Origin: JAYODW01 sp038116745
GTDB taxonomy: Bacteria; Pseudomonadota; Gammaproteobacteria; Ga0077536
Direction of reading: 5' to 3'
NCBI GenBank assembly: GCA_038116745.1
Contig: JAYODW010000020.1
Coordinates: forward strand, 1-64,000
Length of the DNA: 64,000 nucleotides
In this document: piece after piece, positions 1 through 8,171 of the stretch
Position numbering within the stretch: position 1 is the stretch's first letter
Layout: the number at the start of each line of letters is the position of its first letter
Translations under genes and position numbers: made by a program
The notes under the pieces: model-generated
What the model saw: only the letters and a program-made list of their open reading frames with translations
Database searches by the model: none
Told to the model about the DNA's origin: nothing

Positions 1-1070
1 TGCACGCAGAAGTGCTGGAAGAAGTGGTAGTAACTGCACAGAAGCGCGAGCAAAGTCTGCAGGATGTGGGTATTTCCGTCACTGCCTTCACGGGCGAACA
101 GCTCACTGCGTTGGGTTACACCAATGCTCAGGAAGTCACGGCGCTGGCCCCCGGCGTCAGCACTATCCAGCCCAACGGGCCAGCGAATTACGCGATCGCA
201 ATCCGCGGTGTGGCGCAGAACGACTTCATCTCCAACCAGGAAAGCCCGGTTTCGATCTACATCGATGATGTCTACCTCAGCCAGATGTCGAGCGCCGGCT
301 TCATGCTCTTTGATATGGACCGGGTCGAGATCCTGCGCGGCCCGCAGGGCACGCTGTACGGACGTAATGCAACCGGCGGATTGGTGCACTATGTTTCGCG
401 CAAGCCGACGGCAGAATTCGATGGTTACGCTCAACTGACCGGCGGCTATTACGATCAGGTCAAATTTGAAGGTGCCATGGGCGGCGCGATCACCGACAGA
501 ATTCTCGGCCGGGTATCCGTCGCAACGCACCATAACGACGGCTACGTCGACAACCGGGTGCTGGGTGAGGACATCAACAACGCCAACGACTTCGCCGGAC
601 GTGTACAGCTCCAGTTCGATATCAACGAAGACATCGACTTCCTGTTCAACGCGCGTGGTTCGATATCGCAGATCCGGACTGGGTTTTTTGAAAACGTGTC
701 GGGTGCAGTCGATGCGAATGGGCTGGGCTTTGACACGCCTGGGCAACCCAACTTCAACGGCTATGTTGACAATGATGGCGACCCCTGGGCGGGCGACTAC
801 AACTACTTTGGATTCCAGGACATTGAAACCTGGGGGTTCTCCGGGACTTTCAACTGGCAGGTAAAGGACAGTCTGAAATTCATGTCGATCACGGATTATC
901 AGACGGTGAAACGCGACTACATGGAGGACTCCGACGCATCGCCGTTTTCAGATTTCAATTTTTTCCAGGTCACCGATGCAAAACAGTTTTCTCAGGAATT
1001 TCGACTGCTTGGCACACAAGACGAGCTGCGGTGGATTGCCGGCTTCCTTCTATCTCTACATCGATGTTAA
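1..1070 (+). CDS. TonB-dependent receptor, N-terminal part (5' partial, frameshifted)
   Basis: N-terminal half of an outer-membrane receptor that imports a scarce ligand with energy from TonB-ExbBD. The reading frame is open from the first base of the window, so the true start and signal peptide lie upstream; a GTG at 12 is probably internal. The TonB box region (EEVVVTAQKREQSLQDV) is at the very start, followed by the plug domain (SVTAFTGEQL, then VEILRGPQGTLYGRNATGG). The first barrel strands follow to about 1045. The frame then ends at TAA 1068-1070 because of one extra base near 1046-1047 (GGCTTCCTTC). Removing one C restores GFFYLYIDVN and joins it to the next entry. The break could be a real mutation or an assembly error. 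The ligand cannot be told. Confidence 0.85.
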   Translation, partial: HAEVLEEVVVTAQKREQSLQDVGISVTAFTGEQLTALGYTNAQEVTALAPGVSTIQPNGPANYAIAIRGVAQNDFISNQESPVSIYIDDVYLSQMSSAGFMLFDMDRVEILRGPQGTLYGRNATGGLVHYVSRKPTAEFDGYAQLTGGYYDQVKFEGAMGGAITDRILGRVSVATHHNDGYVDNRVLGEDINNANDFAGRVQLQFDINEDIDFLFNARGSISQIRTGFFENVSGAVDANGLGFDTPGQPNFNGYVDNDGDPWAGDYNYFGFQDIETWGFSGTFNWQVKDSLKFMSITDYQTVKRDYMEDSDASPFSDFNFFQVTDAKQFSQEFRLLGTQDELRWIAGFLLSLHRC

Positions 1071-2265
1071 TGACGCGAACGGCGCCGCTACGCCCTTGAT
1101 CGGGGTCACAAACGCTATTCCCGTTGCTGACCCGGCATACTTTCCACCTCTGGTTGATGACGCGACCGATGTCTACTGTGGCGGCTCACCAGCCTGTAAC
1201 GCCAACGGGTCGTTTTTAGGAAACGACAACCCGTATCAGACCATCACCAACAGCTGGTCGCTGTTCGGTCAGGTCGAGTACGACTTCACTGAACAATGGA
1301 CCGGGATTGCAGGTATTCGGTACATCGACGAAAGCAAAAACCATACATTTCACAACAACTTCGTTGACTTTGAGTGGGGCACGAAATGGCGGAACGGTAA
1401 TCCAAACATTATTGCCAACCTGGGCACTTACAGGGGTGAATATGATCAGGGGCTGTGGTCTGCAAAAGTCGAACTGGACTTCCGACCAGCGGACTGGTCG
1501 CTGCTGTACGCGAGCTGGAACCGGGGCGTAAAAGGTGGCGGGTTCAATGCGCCGCTGGATGTTACCGATTACGCGAATGCGTACAACGCCCCAGACGGCT
1601 TGATTCCGCTTACAGATGCAAACATGCGGTTTAAAGAAGAAAAGCTGGACGCATTTGAAGGTGGCTTCAAGCTCAGCCTGTTCGATGGCAAAGCACGACT
1701 GAACGGCGCTGGGTACTACTATGACTACAAAGACTATCAAGCCTTCCAGATCATCGGCCTGACAACGTTCATCTTTAATGCTGACGCGAAATCACACGGC
1801 GGCGAATTGGAGTTTCAGACCTCACCGATAGATGGACTAGATTTCCTTGCCGGTCTCGCCTACAACGATGTGACAATTAAGGATGTGGATCTTTTCGGTA
1901 CCGGAAACACTGAAGATACCAAGCCGGTGCAGTCTCCCAAATGGAACATCAACGCTTTGCTTAGGTACCAGTGGCCGTTCTGGCAGGGGAACCTCGCGGT
2001 TCAGGGCGATTTTCAGTACCGTTCCAAGCACTTTTTCAGCCTGACCCGCGCGCCAGCGAGCACACAAACCGGCTATGCAATCGGAAACGCGCGCCTGAGC
2101 TACGCGACCGCGGACAAGCAGTGGGAAGCGGCTGTCTTCGTGCACAACATCGCGGATGAAGAGTACCTCGTGCAGACGTTCGATTTGGCGGGTGTCCTCG
2201 GCATGAACGAACAGTATTACGGCCTGCCCCGCTGGGTCGGCGGCAGCCTGCGCTATTCGTTCTGA
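1048..2265 (+). CDS. TonB-dependent receptor, C-terminal beta-barrel part
   Basis: Continuation of the same receptor in the +1 frame, read here from the frameshift near 1047 rather than from a true start. It shows the alternating aromatic/polar pattern of barrel strands (for example LLYASWNRGVKGGGFNAP, a conserved signature of this receptor class, near 1501-1557). It ends with LPRWVGGSLRYSF, where the terminal Phe is typical of outer-membrane proteins recognised by BamA. Together with the preceding entry it gives about 754 residues, normal for the family. No ORF-initiating ribosome site is seen at its head, which supports a broken single gene rather than two genes. A terminator hairpin follows at 2283. 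Confidence 0.85.
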   Translation, partial: FYLYIDVNDANGAATPLIGVTNAIPVADPAYFPPLVDDATDVYCGGSPACNANGSFLGNDNPYQTITNSWSLFGQVEYDFTEQWTGIAGIRYIDESKNHTFHNNFVDFEWGTKWRNGNPNIIANLGTYRGEYDQGLWSAKVELDFRPADWSLLYASWNRGVKGGGFNAPLDVTDYANAYNAPDGLIPLTDANMRFKEEKLDAFEGGFKLSLFDGKARLNGAGYYYDYKDYQAFQIIGLTTFIFNADAKSHGGELEFQTSPIDGLDFLAGLAYNDVTIKDVDLFGTGNTEDTKPVQSPKWNINALLRYQWPFWQGNLAVQGDFQYRSKHFFSLTRAPASTQTGYAIGNARLSYATADKQWEAAVFVHNIADEEYLVQTFDLAGVLGMNEQYYGLPRWVGGSLRYSF

Positions 2266-2282
2266 CGCGTTCTGAGATTCGA

Positions 2283-2310
2283 CTGTCAGGGTTCGGCTAA
2301 GCCCTGACAG
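2283..2310. terminator. Bidirectional hairpin between convergent genes
   Basis: Perfect 9-bp inverted repeat CTGTCAGGG / CCCTGACAG with a 10-base spacer, followed on the plus strand by TCTGTTTAAC. It sits between the end of the TonB receptor and the end of the minus-strand CoA ligase, so it can stop transcription from both sides. The T tract is imperfect, so termination strength is inferred. Confidence 0.7.
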
Positions 2311-2315
2311 TCTGT

Positions 2316-3809
2316 TTAACGAACCAGGTCTTTGACCTGCCCTACCGCTATCTTTCCCAGCGCTGTGCGCGGCAGCGCCTCCACGAAGACGACTGCCTGC
2401 GGCCGCTTGTAACGCGCCACCTGGCCTTCGAAGAGCTGCAACACCTGTACTGCTGTCACCGTTGTTGCGGCCGGCACGCCGACCACCACAGGCACCTCGC
2501 CCCAGCGCGGATCAGCCCGGCCTACAACTGCCCATTCCTGCAGCAGTCCGCTGGCGCCGAGGATGCGCTCGAGTTCTGCGGGATAAATGTTTTCGCCACC
2601 GGAGATGATCACGTTCTTGATCCGGTCCTTGAACCAGAACAGACCCGACGGGTCCCGCTCGGCGACATCCCCCGTATCAATCCACGCAGAGGGATAGGGT
2701 TCGACCGCCTGGCGAGCACGGTCCCAGGTGCCGCCGGCGCAATGCCGCCCCTGCACCAGGATTCTCCCCGGCTGTCCCTCGGGCACCTCGGCGTCTTCAG
2801 CGTCAACCAGCCTGATAGTGCTGTGCAGGCCGGCACGTCCGATGGAGCCGACTGAGATCTGTGCCTCTGGCAACGTCTGATAGATAGCCATAGGCCCGGT
2901 CTCGGTGCAGCCGTAGATCTGAATCACCGGCAGATTGCGCGCATGAAACCGTTCGATCAGTTCCACAGGCACATCCGTTGAACCCGTGGTCACGCAGCGC
3001 AGTCCGCTCAGATCTGCGCTTGACCAGCCCTCGAGTGCGCTTAAAACCTGCATCATCGGCGGCACAAGCACCGCCAGGCTGGCCTGCTTGTCACTCAACA
3101 GGCTCAAGGTGCGCTCTGGTTCAAAGCGCGGCTCGAGGATCAGGGTGGCACCCCGATAGAGTGCCGGCAGGCTCTGGATATTGAGTCCACCGACATGAAA
3201 CATCGGCAGCACATTCAGAATCCGGTCGCTCACCTGCATGTCGTGCATATCGATGGCATTGAGCGCGTTGTAGAACAACGCTTCCTGACTCAGCACGACG
3301 CCTTTGGGCAGTCCTGTCGTACCGGAGGTGTAGATCAGCAGCGCCGGTGTCTGTGGCTCAACCGAGCGCGCGCGCTGCAGCTGACGTCCACTCGCCTCGG
3401 GCAACTTGCCCAGTCCTGTTCGGGTAAAGCCACTGGTGACCACCTGGTGATGACCGTTGAAAGTCTCCGCCAGGTCAGCACAGTCTGCCTGCACGACAAT
3501 CACCCGCGGCAAAGCATCTTCGGCCAGCGCAGCAAGCTCTGCAGCAACCAGGCGCCAGTTCAGCGGCGTGAACAACGTTCTGGTTTCAGCGCAGGCAAAA
3601 AGCAGCGCCAGGAGATCGGGAACGTTGTGCCCCAGCCAGGCAACCCGGTCGCCTGGCTGGACCTTAATCTCCGTCTCAAGCCAGTCAATCAGCGTAGCAA
3701 TTCGACCGCCAAACGCCGCATAGCTCAGGCTGCCGTCGGGAAATTCGAGCGCCGTCCGTTCAGGCGTGCGCGCCGCGTGGTGTGCGATCCAACCGGCGAG
3801 CGAGTGCAT
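2316..3809 (-). CDS. AMP-forming acyl-CoA synthetase (class I adenylate-forming enzyme)
   Basis: Activates a carboxylic acid to its CoA thioester through an acyl-adenylate. From ATG 3809 the protein has 497 residues, the usual length for small acyl-CoA ligases. Visible motifs: phosphate-binding loop YTSGTTGLPKG (about 160-170), YGCTETGP (299-306), DTGD (378-381), hinge region ISGGENIYPAELERIL (402-417), and the catalytic lysine of the C-terminal lid in TALGK (Lys486). The reading frame extends upstream to 3881, but ATG 3809 overlaps the TGA of the upstream gene (TGATG) and starts at the normal N-terminus, so translational coupling is likely. It is the last gene of the nine-gene minus-strand operon from etfB. 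The acid substrate is not evident; MenE-like and fatty-acid ligases have similar motifs. Confidence 0.88.
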   Translation of the reverse strand: MHSLAGWIAHHAARTPERTALEFPDGSLSYAAFGGRIATLIDWLETEIKVQPGDRVAWLGHNVPDLLALLFACAETRTLFTPLNWRLVAAELAALAEDALPRVIVVQADCADLAETFNGHHQVVTSGFTRTGLGKLPEASGRQLQRARSVEPQTPALLIYTSGTTGLPKGVVLSQEALFYNALNAIDMHDMQVSDRILNVLPMFHVGGLNIQSLPALYRGATLILEPRFEPERTLSLLSDKQASLAVLVPPMMQVLSALEGWSSADLSGLRCVTTGSTDVPVELIERFHARNLPVIQIYGCTETGPMAIYQTLPEAQISVGSIGRAGLHSTIRLVDAEDAEVPEGQPGRILVQGRHCAGGTWDRARQAVEPYPSAWIDTGDVAERDPSGLFWFKDRIKNVIISGGENIYPAELERILGASGLLQEWAVVGRADPRWGEVPVVVGVPAATTVTAVQVLQLFEGQVARYKRPQAVVFVEALPRTALGKIAVGQVKDLVR

Positions 3810-5065
3810 CAGTCGTCTGTTTCTCCCCGCCGGTAGAGGAGCCCGTGGCCGATCCGCTCGACGCAGATATCCGCGTTCCACGGCAGCATTAACGAACCGC
3901 AGCGACTGTCTCGATAGAGGCGCTCCAGCGGCAGAGATTTCAGCATCGACTGTCCGCCACAGGTGCGAATGGCGAGCTGGCAGAGCTCGTTCGCGTTTTC
4001 CATCACGCTGTACTGCGCAGCAAAAGCGCGCAGCATCATGTCCTGAGGCGGATCAACGCGTGCTTCGCTGATGGTCTGAAACCAGAGCGCTTTGGTCTGT
4101 TCCAGGCGCAGATACATCTCCGCAAGATTGTGCTGCTTGACGGCGTTCCCGCGGCGTTTATCGCCCTTCTGCCCCGGCACTTCTCCGCGCAGGTAGGCGA
4201 CTGTGAAATCACACGCCGCCTGCGCGATGCCGATGTAGGCCGGTGTCAGGGTCAAGAACATGTGTGGCCAGCGTGATGCGGCCTGATGGTAGATCCCGGC
4301 TGGCATCAGCATCGCGTCGGCGTCTACCAGCACGTTATCCAGCACCAGGGTCCGGCTGACTGTCCCCCGCATGCCGACGGGATCCCAATCACCTTCCACG
4401 CTCACGCCCGCAGCACTGGCGGGTACCGCGAGGTACAAGGTATTGCGACGGGACAGCTTGCCGTCCTCTGCGGGAACCGTGCACAAAATTCCGTAGTAGT
4501 CGGCGTGTCCGGAGAGGGAGGCAAAAATTTTCCGCCCGCGGACCCGCCAGTGTTCGCCCTCGCGCACGGCAGAAGTAGCGAACGGCACCGCGCCTGCTGC
4601 GGCGCTGCCACCCTCAGAGAAGGGCTGCGCATAGACCGCGCCTTGTTCCACTATCCGCTGATAGTGCAACGCGCGTCGGCGTGCATGTTCGCCGCGCTGT
4701 TCGGTATCCATCTCCAGCTGATCTGCCAGCGGTCCGCTCCACAGGCACGAGCAGACGTGCATATTCCACGTCAGGGCCGTCGCCCCGCAGTAGCGCCCGA
4801 CCTCCGCGGCCGTCAGGCTGTAGGCGCGATATCCAGCGCCCAGCCCACCGTGCTCAGCAGGGACACAGATCCCGAGCAACCCGGATTCGCGCAGATCGAG
4901 AAAGTTCTCCGTGGGGAATTTCGCTGCGCGATCGTAATCAGCAGCGCGTGGCGCGAAGCGCTCGCGGCCCAGCTCGCGAGCCTGTGCGGTAAGCGCGACT
5001 TCCTGTTCGGTCAGACGGTAAGCAGCGGGATCAAAAATCGGCGCGTCAGCTTCAGGCAACGACAC
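3809..5065 (-). CDS. Acyl-CoA dehydrogenase-fold flavoprotein, atypical active site
   Basis: Acyl-CoA dehydrogenase superfamily protein, about 418 residues from GTG 5065. GAGG lies 9 bases before that GTG; the frame stays open to a TTG at 5098, which has less support. Family landmarks include GICVPAEHGGLGAGY near the N-terminus and the helical C-terminal domain (IRTCGGQSMLKSLPLERLYRD). Where medium-chain enzymes carry the catalytic Glu (YEGT), this protein has SLMLPWNADICVERIG. The isovaleryl-type Glu position also reads ASRWPHMF without Glu. It may therefore not be an ordinary alpha,beta-dehydrogenase; group D flavin monooxygenases share this fold and lack that Glu. It overlaps the end of the NicX-like gene upstream and is coupled TGATG to the CoA ligase downstream. 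Membership in the superfamily is sure; the reaction is not. Confidence 0.85.
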   Translation of the reverse strand: MSLPEADAPIFDPAAYRLTEQEVALTAQARELGRERFAPRAADYDRAAKFPTENFLDLRESGLLGICVPAEHGGLGAGYRAYSLTAAEVGRYCGATALTWNMHVCSCLWSGPLADQLEMDTEQRGEHARRRALHYQRIVEQGAVYAQPFSEGGSAAAGAVPFATSAVREGEHWRVRGRKIFASLSGHADYYGILCTVPAEDGKLSRRNTLYLAVPASAAGVSVEGDWDPVGMRGTVSRTLVLDNVLVDADAMLMPAGIYHQAASRWPHMFLTLTPAYIGIAQAACDFTVAYLRGEVPGQKGDKRRGNAVKQHNLAEMYLRLEQTKALWFQTISEARVDPPQDMMLRAFAAQYSVMENANELCQLAIRTCGGQSMLKSLPLERLYRDSRCGSLMLPWNADICVERIGHGLLYRRGETDD

Positions 5066-6110
5066 CGGAGGGTTCCTCAACCAGATTCCCCGCTTCAACG
5101 ACGATCACATCGTCAACCTTGACCGTGCAGCCCCGCAGCGGGAGATCGAAATGCCCCTCGGTAAAGCGACCTGCGACCTCGTTAGCGCCCGTCGAATAAA
5201 GAAAATTCCCGGCAAAGGCCCGCAGCTCGGTGCCGTTCAGATCCCGCTGGTCGTACATCGTCAGGGCCTCGTAGCGCGCCCGTCGGTTCAGTCCCCAGCC
5301 GACATGGCTTACGCCATAGGCTTCGCGGTCACCCCAGGCGGCAAGATAGCGTCGCATCAGATCGGCATCGGTGCCGCTGCCGTTGATGGCGGTCACGAAA
5401 TCATTCTCGACAATGAGTTCTACCGCGCTGGTCAGATAGCGCTTGAACGTAAGATTGATGTCGCCAACGTCCATCACCAGCCGCCCGTTAACGCTCCCCG
5501 CGCGCGGAAAGTTGACCACGATCCCGCCCGGCCAGTGCGAGACCATGCCGGGACGATCCGCCCAGCCCCAGACTCCGCCGGTTCTGGCGTCGGTCAGGTC
5601 GACCGTCAGGTCTGTCCCGGCCTGCGAAGTAACAAGCATGCGCTCACCGCCGCGACAGCGTTTAATTGCTGCGCGCGCGCTGACCGAGTCCTCCTCTCTC
5701 GGCACCAGACGCTCCAGCGCGTCAGGATGCTCATTGGAGACCATCATGACCCGCGCTCCGGCACCGAGGATTTCGGGCAGCTGCGGTGCATGGAGCAGCC
5801 CTTCGACCGTACAGTCAACCACAAGCGTCGCAACCTTGATCGCGGCGAGCGCCGCATGCTGACCATTCAGCGCCTGACTGGCCCCGGTCGAACGCACCGG
5901 GACCGGGGCCGACTGGGCCGGTGTCGGCACGGTGATCCTGGCCACACAGGCACCCAGAGACTGCAGGGCGAGCTCGGCAAGCTCAACATTCAGTGCACGT
6001 GACTGGCTCTCCGCCAGAATGACTACCTGTTCACCGTCGGCAACCTTGCACAAGCGGAAAACCTCGCGGAAGGCCTCCAGCCAGCGATGCTCGATGCGAT
6101 CGTTCAACAT
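5052..6110 (-). CDS. NicX-like (M29-fold) protein, putative Fe(II) ring-cleaving dioxygenase
   Basis: 352-residue protein resembling 2,5-dihydroxypyridine 5,6-dioxygenase (NicX), which shares the aminopeptidase M29 fold. The C-terminal block FLYSTGANEVAGRFTEGHFD is characteristic. Candidate metal ligands are His269 (VSHVGWG), His320 and Asp322 (EGHFDLP), in the same arrangement as the 2-His-1-Asp site I recall for NicX. The start ATG 6110 has GAGGAG six bases upstream. It lies between a ferredoxin gene (60 bases upstream) and an acyl-CoA dehydrogenase-fold gene that overlaps its 3' end, so it belongs to the electron-transfer/CoA operon. No other pyridine or nicotinate pathway genes are nearby, so the substrate is probably different. 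A leucyl-aminopeptidase-type function is the alternative. Confidence 0.75.
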   Translation of the reverse strand: MLNDRIEHRWLEAFREVFRLCKVADGEQVVILAESQSRALNVELAELALQSLGACVARITVPTPAQSAPVPVRSTGASQALNGQHAALAAIKVATLVVDCTVEGLLHAPQLPEILGAGARVMMVSNEHPDALERLVPREEDSVSARAAIKRCRGGERMLVTSQAGTDLTVDLTDARTGGVWGWADRPGMVSHWPGGIVVNFPRAGSVNGRLVMDVGDINLTFKRYLTSAVELIVENDFVTAINGSGTDADLMRRYLAAWGDREAYGVSHVGWGLNRRARYEALTMYDQRDLNGTELRAFAGNFLYSTGANEVAGRFTEGHFDLPLRGCTVKVDDVIVVEAGNLVEEPSGVVA

Positions 6111-6170
6111 TTACTGCTCCTCGCATTTGCTACAGGGGCGTCAGACACGCACCTGCAGGCCTGCTTTTCG

Positions 6171-6488
6171 TCAGTCGTTCTGAGCAACCTCGACGACCAG
6201 ACCGTCAAGCGCATCGGTGACTTTAATCTGGCAAGACAGACGGCTGCTCGGACGTCGTTCCACCGCCAGCTCGAGCGTCGAGTCCTCAATATCATCGGGG
6301 CCACCAACCGCTTCCATCCACGCCTCGTCGATGTAGCAGTGGCAGGTGCTGCACGCGCAGCTGCCGCCACAGATAGCCAGGATCCCGTCAACCCCGTGCT
6401 GGATGGCCCCCTCCATGACGGACAAGCCCGAGGACACCTCACACTCGCGGCGATTCCCGCTGGTCTCGACATAGGTAATTTTCGGCAT
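6171..6488 (-). CDS. [2Fe-2S] ferredoxin, adrenodoxin/putidaredoxin type
   Basis: 105-residue electron carrier of the vertebrate-type ferredoxin class that usually serves cytochrome P450 or related monooxygenases. The cluster ligands are Cys40, Cys46, Cys49 and Cys86, spaced C-x5-C-x2-C-x36-C exactly as in adrenodoxin (region CGGSCACSTCHCYID); Cys44 and Cys51 are extra. The start ATG 6488 is preceded by GGGGAGAAAG. It lies 34 bases downstream of a ferredoxin reductase gene and is one of two ferredoxins that flank that reductase, so the three probably form an NAD(P)H-reductase-ferredoxin chain. No P450 gene is visible in the window. Confidence 0.93.
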   Translation of the reverse strand: MPKITYVETSGNRRECEVSSGLSVMEGAIQHGVDGILAICGGSCACSTCHCYIDEAWMEAVGGPDDIEDSTLELAVERRPSSRLSCQIKVTDALDGLVVEVAQND

Positions 6489-6522
6489 GAGTTATCTTTC
6501 TCCCCGGAAATCCGGTATCTGG

Positions 6523-7764
6523 TTACTGAGCTGCCTGCCGGGCAAGCTGCATGAGGTCAACCTGCGGGTCTTCAATCTGCGCCGCGGTTACCGGCACGCT
6601 CTGTGCCAGCAGTTTGCGGCAGGCCATGTGGTCCTGAGGGCGGTTGATGGAGTCCGCCCCTATGAGCTGACCTGCTTTGAAGTAAAACTCTGTGAAAGCG
6701 GCGTTTCCCACGTCGCCACGCAGGACGGCATGGTCGTGACCCGCCCCAATCCCCGCGATCTGGAGTTTGGCATCGTACTGGTCAGACCAGAACCAGGGCA
6801 CCTGGCGGTAGCGGTCTTCCTGTCCGAGCATGGTGCCAGCCGCCACCTTTGCCTGGTCGACCGCATTCTGTACGGATTCGAGCCGGATCCTGCGTCCCAG
6901 AAACCCGTTGTCGTGCATCGTGCAATCGCCCGCCGCGACAATGTCCGGATCTGAGGTGCGCCCGTGGATGTCGACCAGAATTCCTCCATCACAGGCCAGT
7001 CCGGCTTTTTCAGCCAGCTCCTGGTTTGGCTGAACCCCTATCCCGACCACCACACAGTCAACCACCTCGGCAGACCGACCATTCGGGCCCGAGATACAGA
7101 CCTCGATACCGTCAGCCAGGGATGTAAGTTTCTCCACAGCGCTGCTCAAACGGAGCACAACATCGTGGCTGCGGTGCAAGGCGGCATAGAAGTCCGACAA
7201 GCGCGGCGCCACCACGCGCGCGAGCAGACGGTCCTGCATTTCAATAACGATGACAGTCTTCCCCATCGATGCGGCAACCGCAGCCACCTCGAGACCGATA
7301 AAACCGCCGCCGATGATGGCGAGACGCTGGCTCCGAGCCAGGGATAAAGCCAGCCCCCGGCTGTCTTCAAGGGAGCGCACGTAATGCACGCCAACCGTAT
7401 CGCCCCCGGGACACGGCAGAGGCCGGTTCCGAGCACCGAGCGTCAGAGCCAGTTTGTCGTAGCCGATGACGGCCCCATCGCTGAGCGTCAGCGTATGCCC
7501 TTGAGCGTCCAGCGCAGACGCGTGAGTGCCGAGACGCACAGTCACGTCGAGCTTTTCAAAGTACGGCGCAGGCCGGAACAGCAAACGCGCCTCTTCAACC
7601 TCTCCAGCTAGAAACTTCTTGGACAGGGGTGGGCGCTGATAGGGCAGCGTCGTCTCTTCGGCGACCAGCGTGAGGTCACCGTCGTAACCGGACTTGCGTA
7701 AGGATTCACAGATCTGAAGGCCAGCTTGGCCGCCGCCTACGACTACGAATCTAGGATTGCCCAT
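6523..7764 (-). CDS. FAD/NAD(P)H-dependent ferredoxin reductase
   Basis: 413-residue flavoprotein of the putidaredoxin/rhodocoxin reductase group, moving electrons from NAD(P)H to a [2Fe-2S] ferredoxin. An FAD-binding Rossmann motif is at the N-terminus (VVVGGGQAGLQICESLRKSG, about 7-26) and the NAD(P)-binding motif in the middle (IIGGGFIGLEVAAVAASMGK, about 150-170). The C-terminal FAD contact is seen as VAAGDCTMHDN. Small ferredoxin genes lie on both sides (76 bases upstream, 34 downstream), so both may be partners. Start ATG 7764 follows a GGGGGAGG stretch. Confidence 0.92.
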   Translation of the reverse strand: MGNPRFVVVGGGQAGLQICESLRKSGYDGDLTLVAEETTLPYQRPPLSKKFLAGEVEEARLLFRPAPYFEKLDVTVRLGTHASALDAQGHTLTLSDGAVIGYDKLALTLGARNRPLPCPGGDTVGVHYVRSLEDSRGLALSLARSQRLAIIGGGFIGLEVAAVAASMGKTVIVIEMQDRLLARVVAPRLSDFYAALHRSHDVVLRLSSAVEKLTSLADGIEVCISGPNGRSAEVVDCVVVGIGVQPNQELAEKAGLACDGGILVDIHGRTSDPDIVAAGDCTMHDNGFLGRRIRLESVQNAVDQAKVAAGTMLGQEDRYRQVPWFWSDQYDAKLQIAGIGAGHDHAVLRGDVGNAAFTEFYFKAGQLIGADSINRPQDHMACRKLLAQSVPVTAAQIEDPQVDLMQLARQAAQ

Positions 7765-7840
7765 GAACCTCCCCCGATAGTTCTCAACCCGTCACGGATC
7801 CTCGCCCCGAGCTGCCCCGGCCCGTGGACTGAGGGGAAGT

Positions 7841-8164
7841 TCAGGTCTGTCGGTCTGGAATATTAACCACAAGACCTTCGAGTTCTGCGGTCATTTTGAT
7901 CTGGCAGGAGAGGCGCGACGTCGGTTGCCGCTCAGCCGCCGTGCACTCGAGCATGTCGCCTTCCATGTCGTTGATTTTCGGCAAACTTCCAAGTGCTGCC
8001 GGGTCAATATAGACATGGCATGTCGCACACGCGCAGCCGCCACCGCATTCAGCAACAATACCCTCAACATCGTTCTGGACCGCAGCCTCCATCAGGCTCC
8101 AGCCCACCGGGACGTCGACGGTCTGCTCAGAGCCGTCCGCCTGGCGATAGATCACATTCGGCAT
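7841..8164 (-). CDS. [2Fe-2S] ferredoxin, second copy
   Basis: 107-residue ferredoxin of the same class as the protein at 6171-6488 and a diverged paralogue of it. Ligand cysteines are Cys40, Cys46, Cys49 and Cys87 (C-x5-C-x2-C-x37-C; region CGGGCACATCHVYIDP), with the shared extra Cys44. The conserved SRLSCQIKMT block closes the cluster. The gene starts 7 bases after the ETF-quinone oxidoreductase stop, so it is almost surely co-transcribed with it, and lies 76 bases before the ferredoxin reductase. Two different ferredoxins around one reductase suggest two different acceptors. Confidence 0.93.
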   Translation of the reverse strand: MPNVIYRQADGSEQTVDVPVGWSLMEAAVQNDVEGIVAECGGGCACATCHVYIDPAALGSLPKINDMEGDMLECTAAERQPTSRLSCQIKMTAELEGLVVNIPDRQT

Positions 8165-8171
8165 GATTCAC

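Noticed and set aside
4286..5122. 278-codon plus-strand frame opposite the atypical acyl-CoA dehydrogenase-fold gene
   Set aside because: Antisense of a family member, His/Arg/Gln-rich with no family features and no ribosome site.
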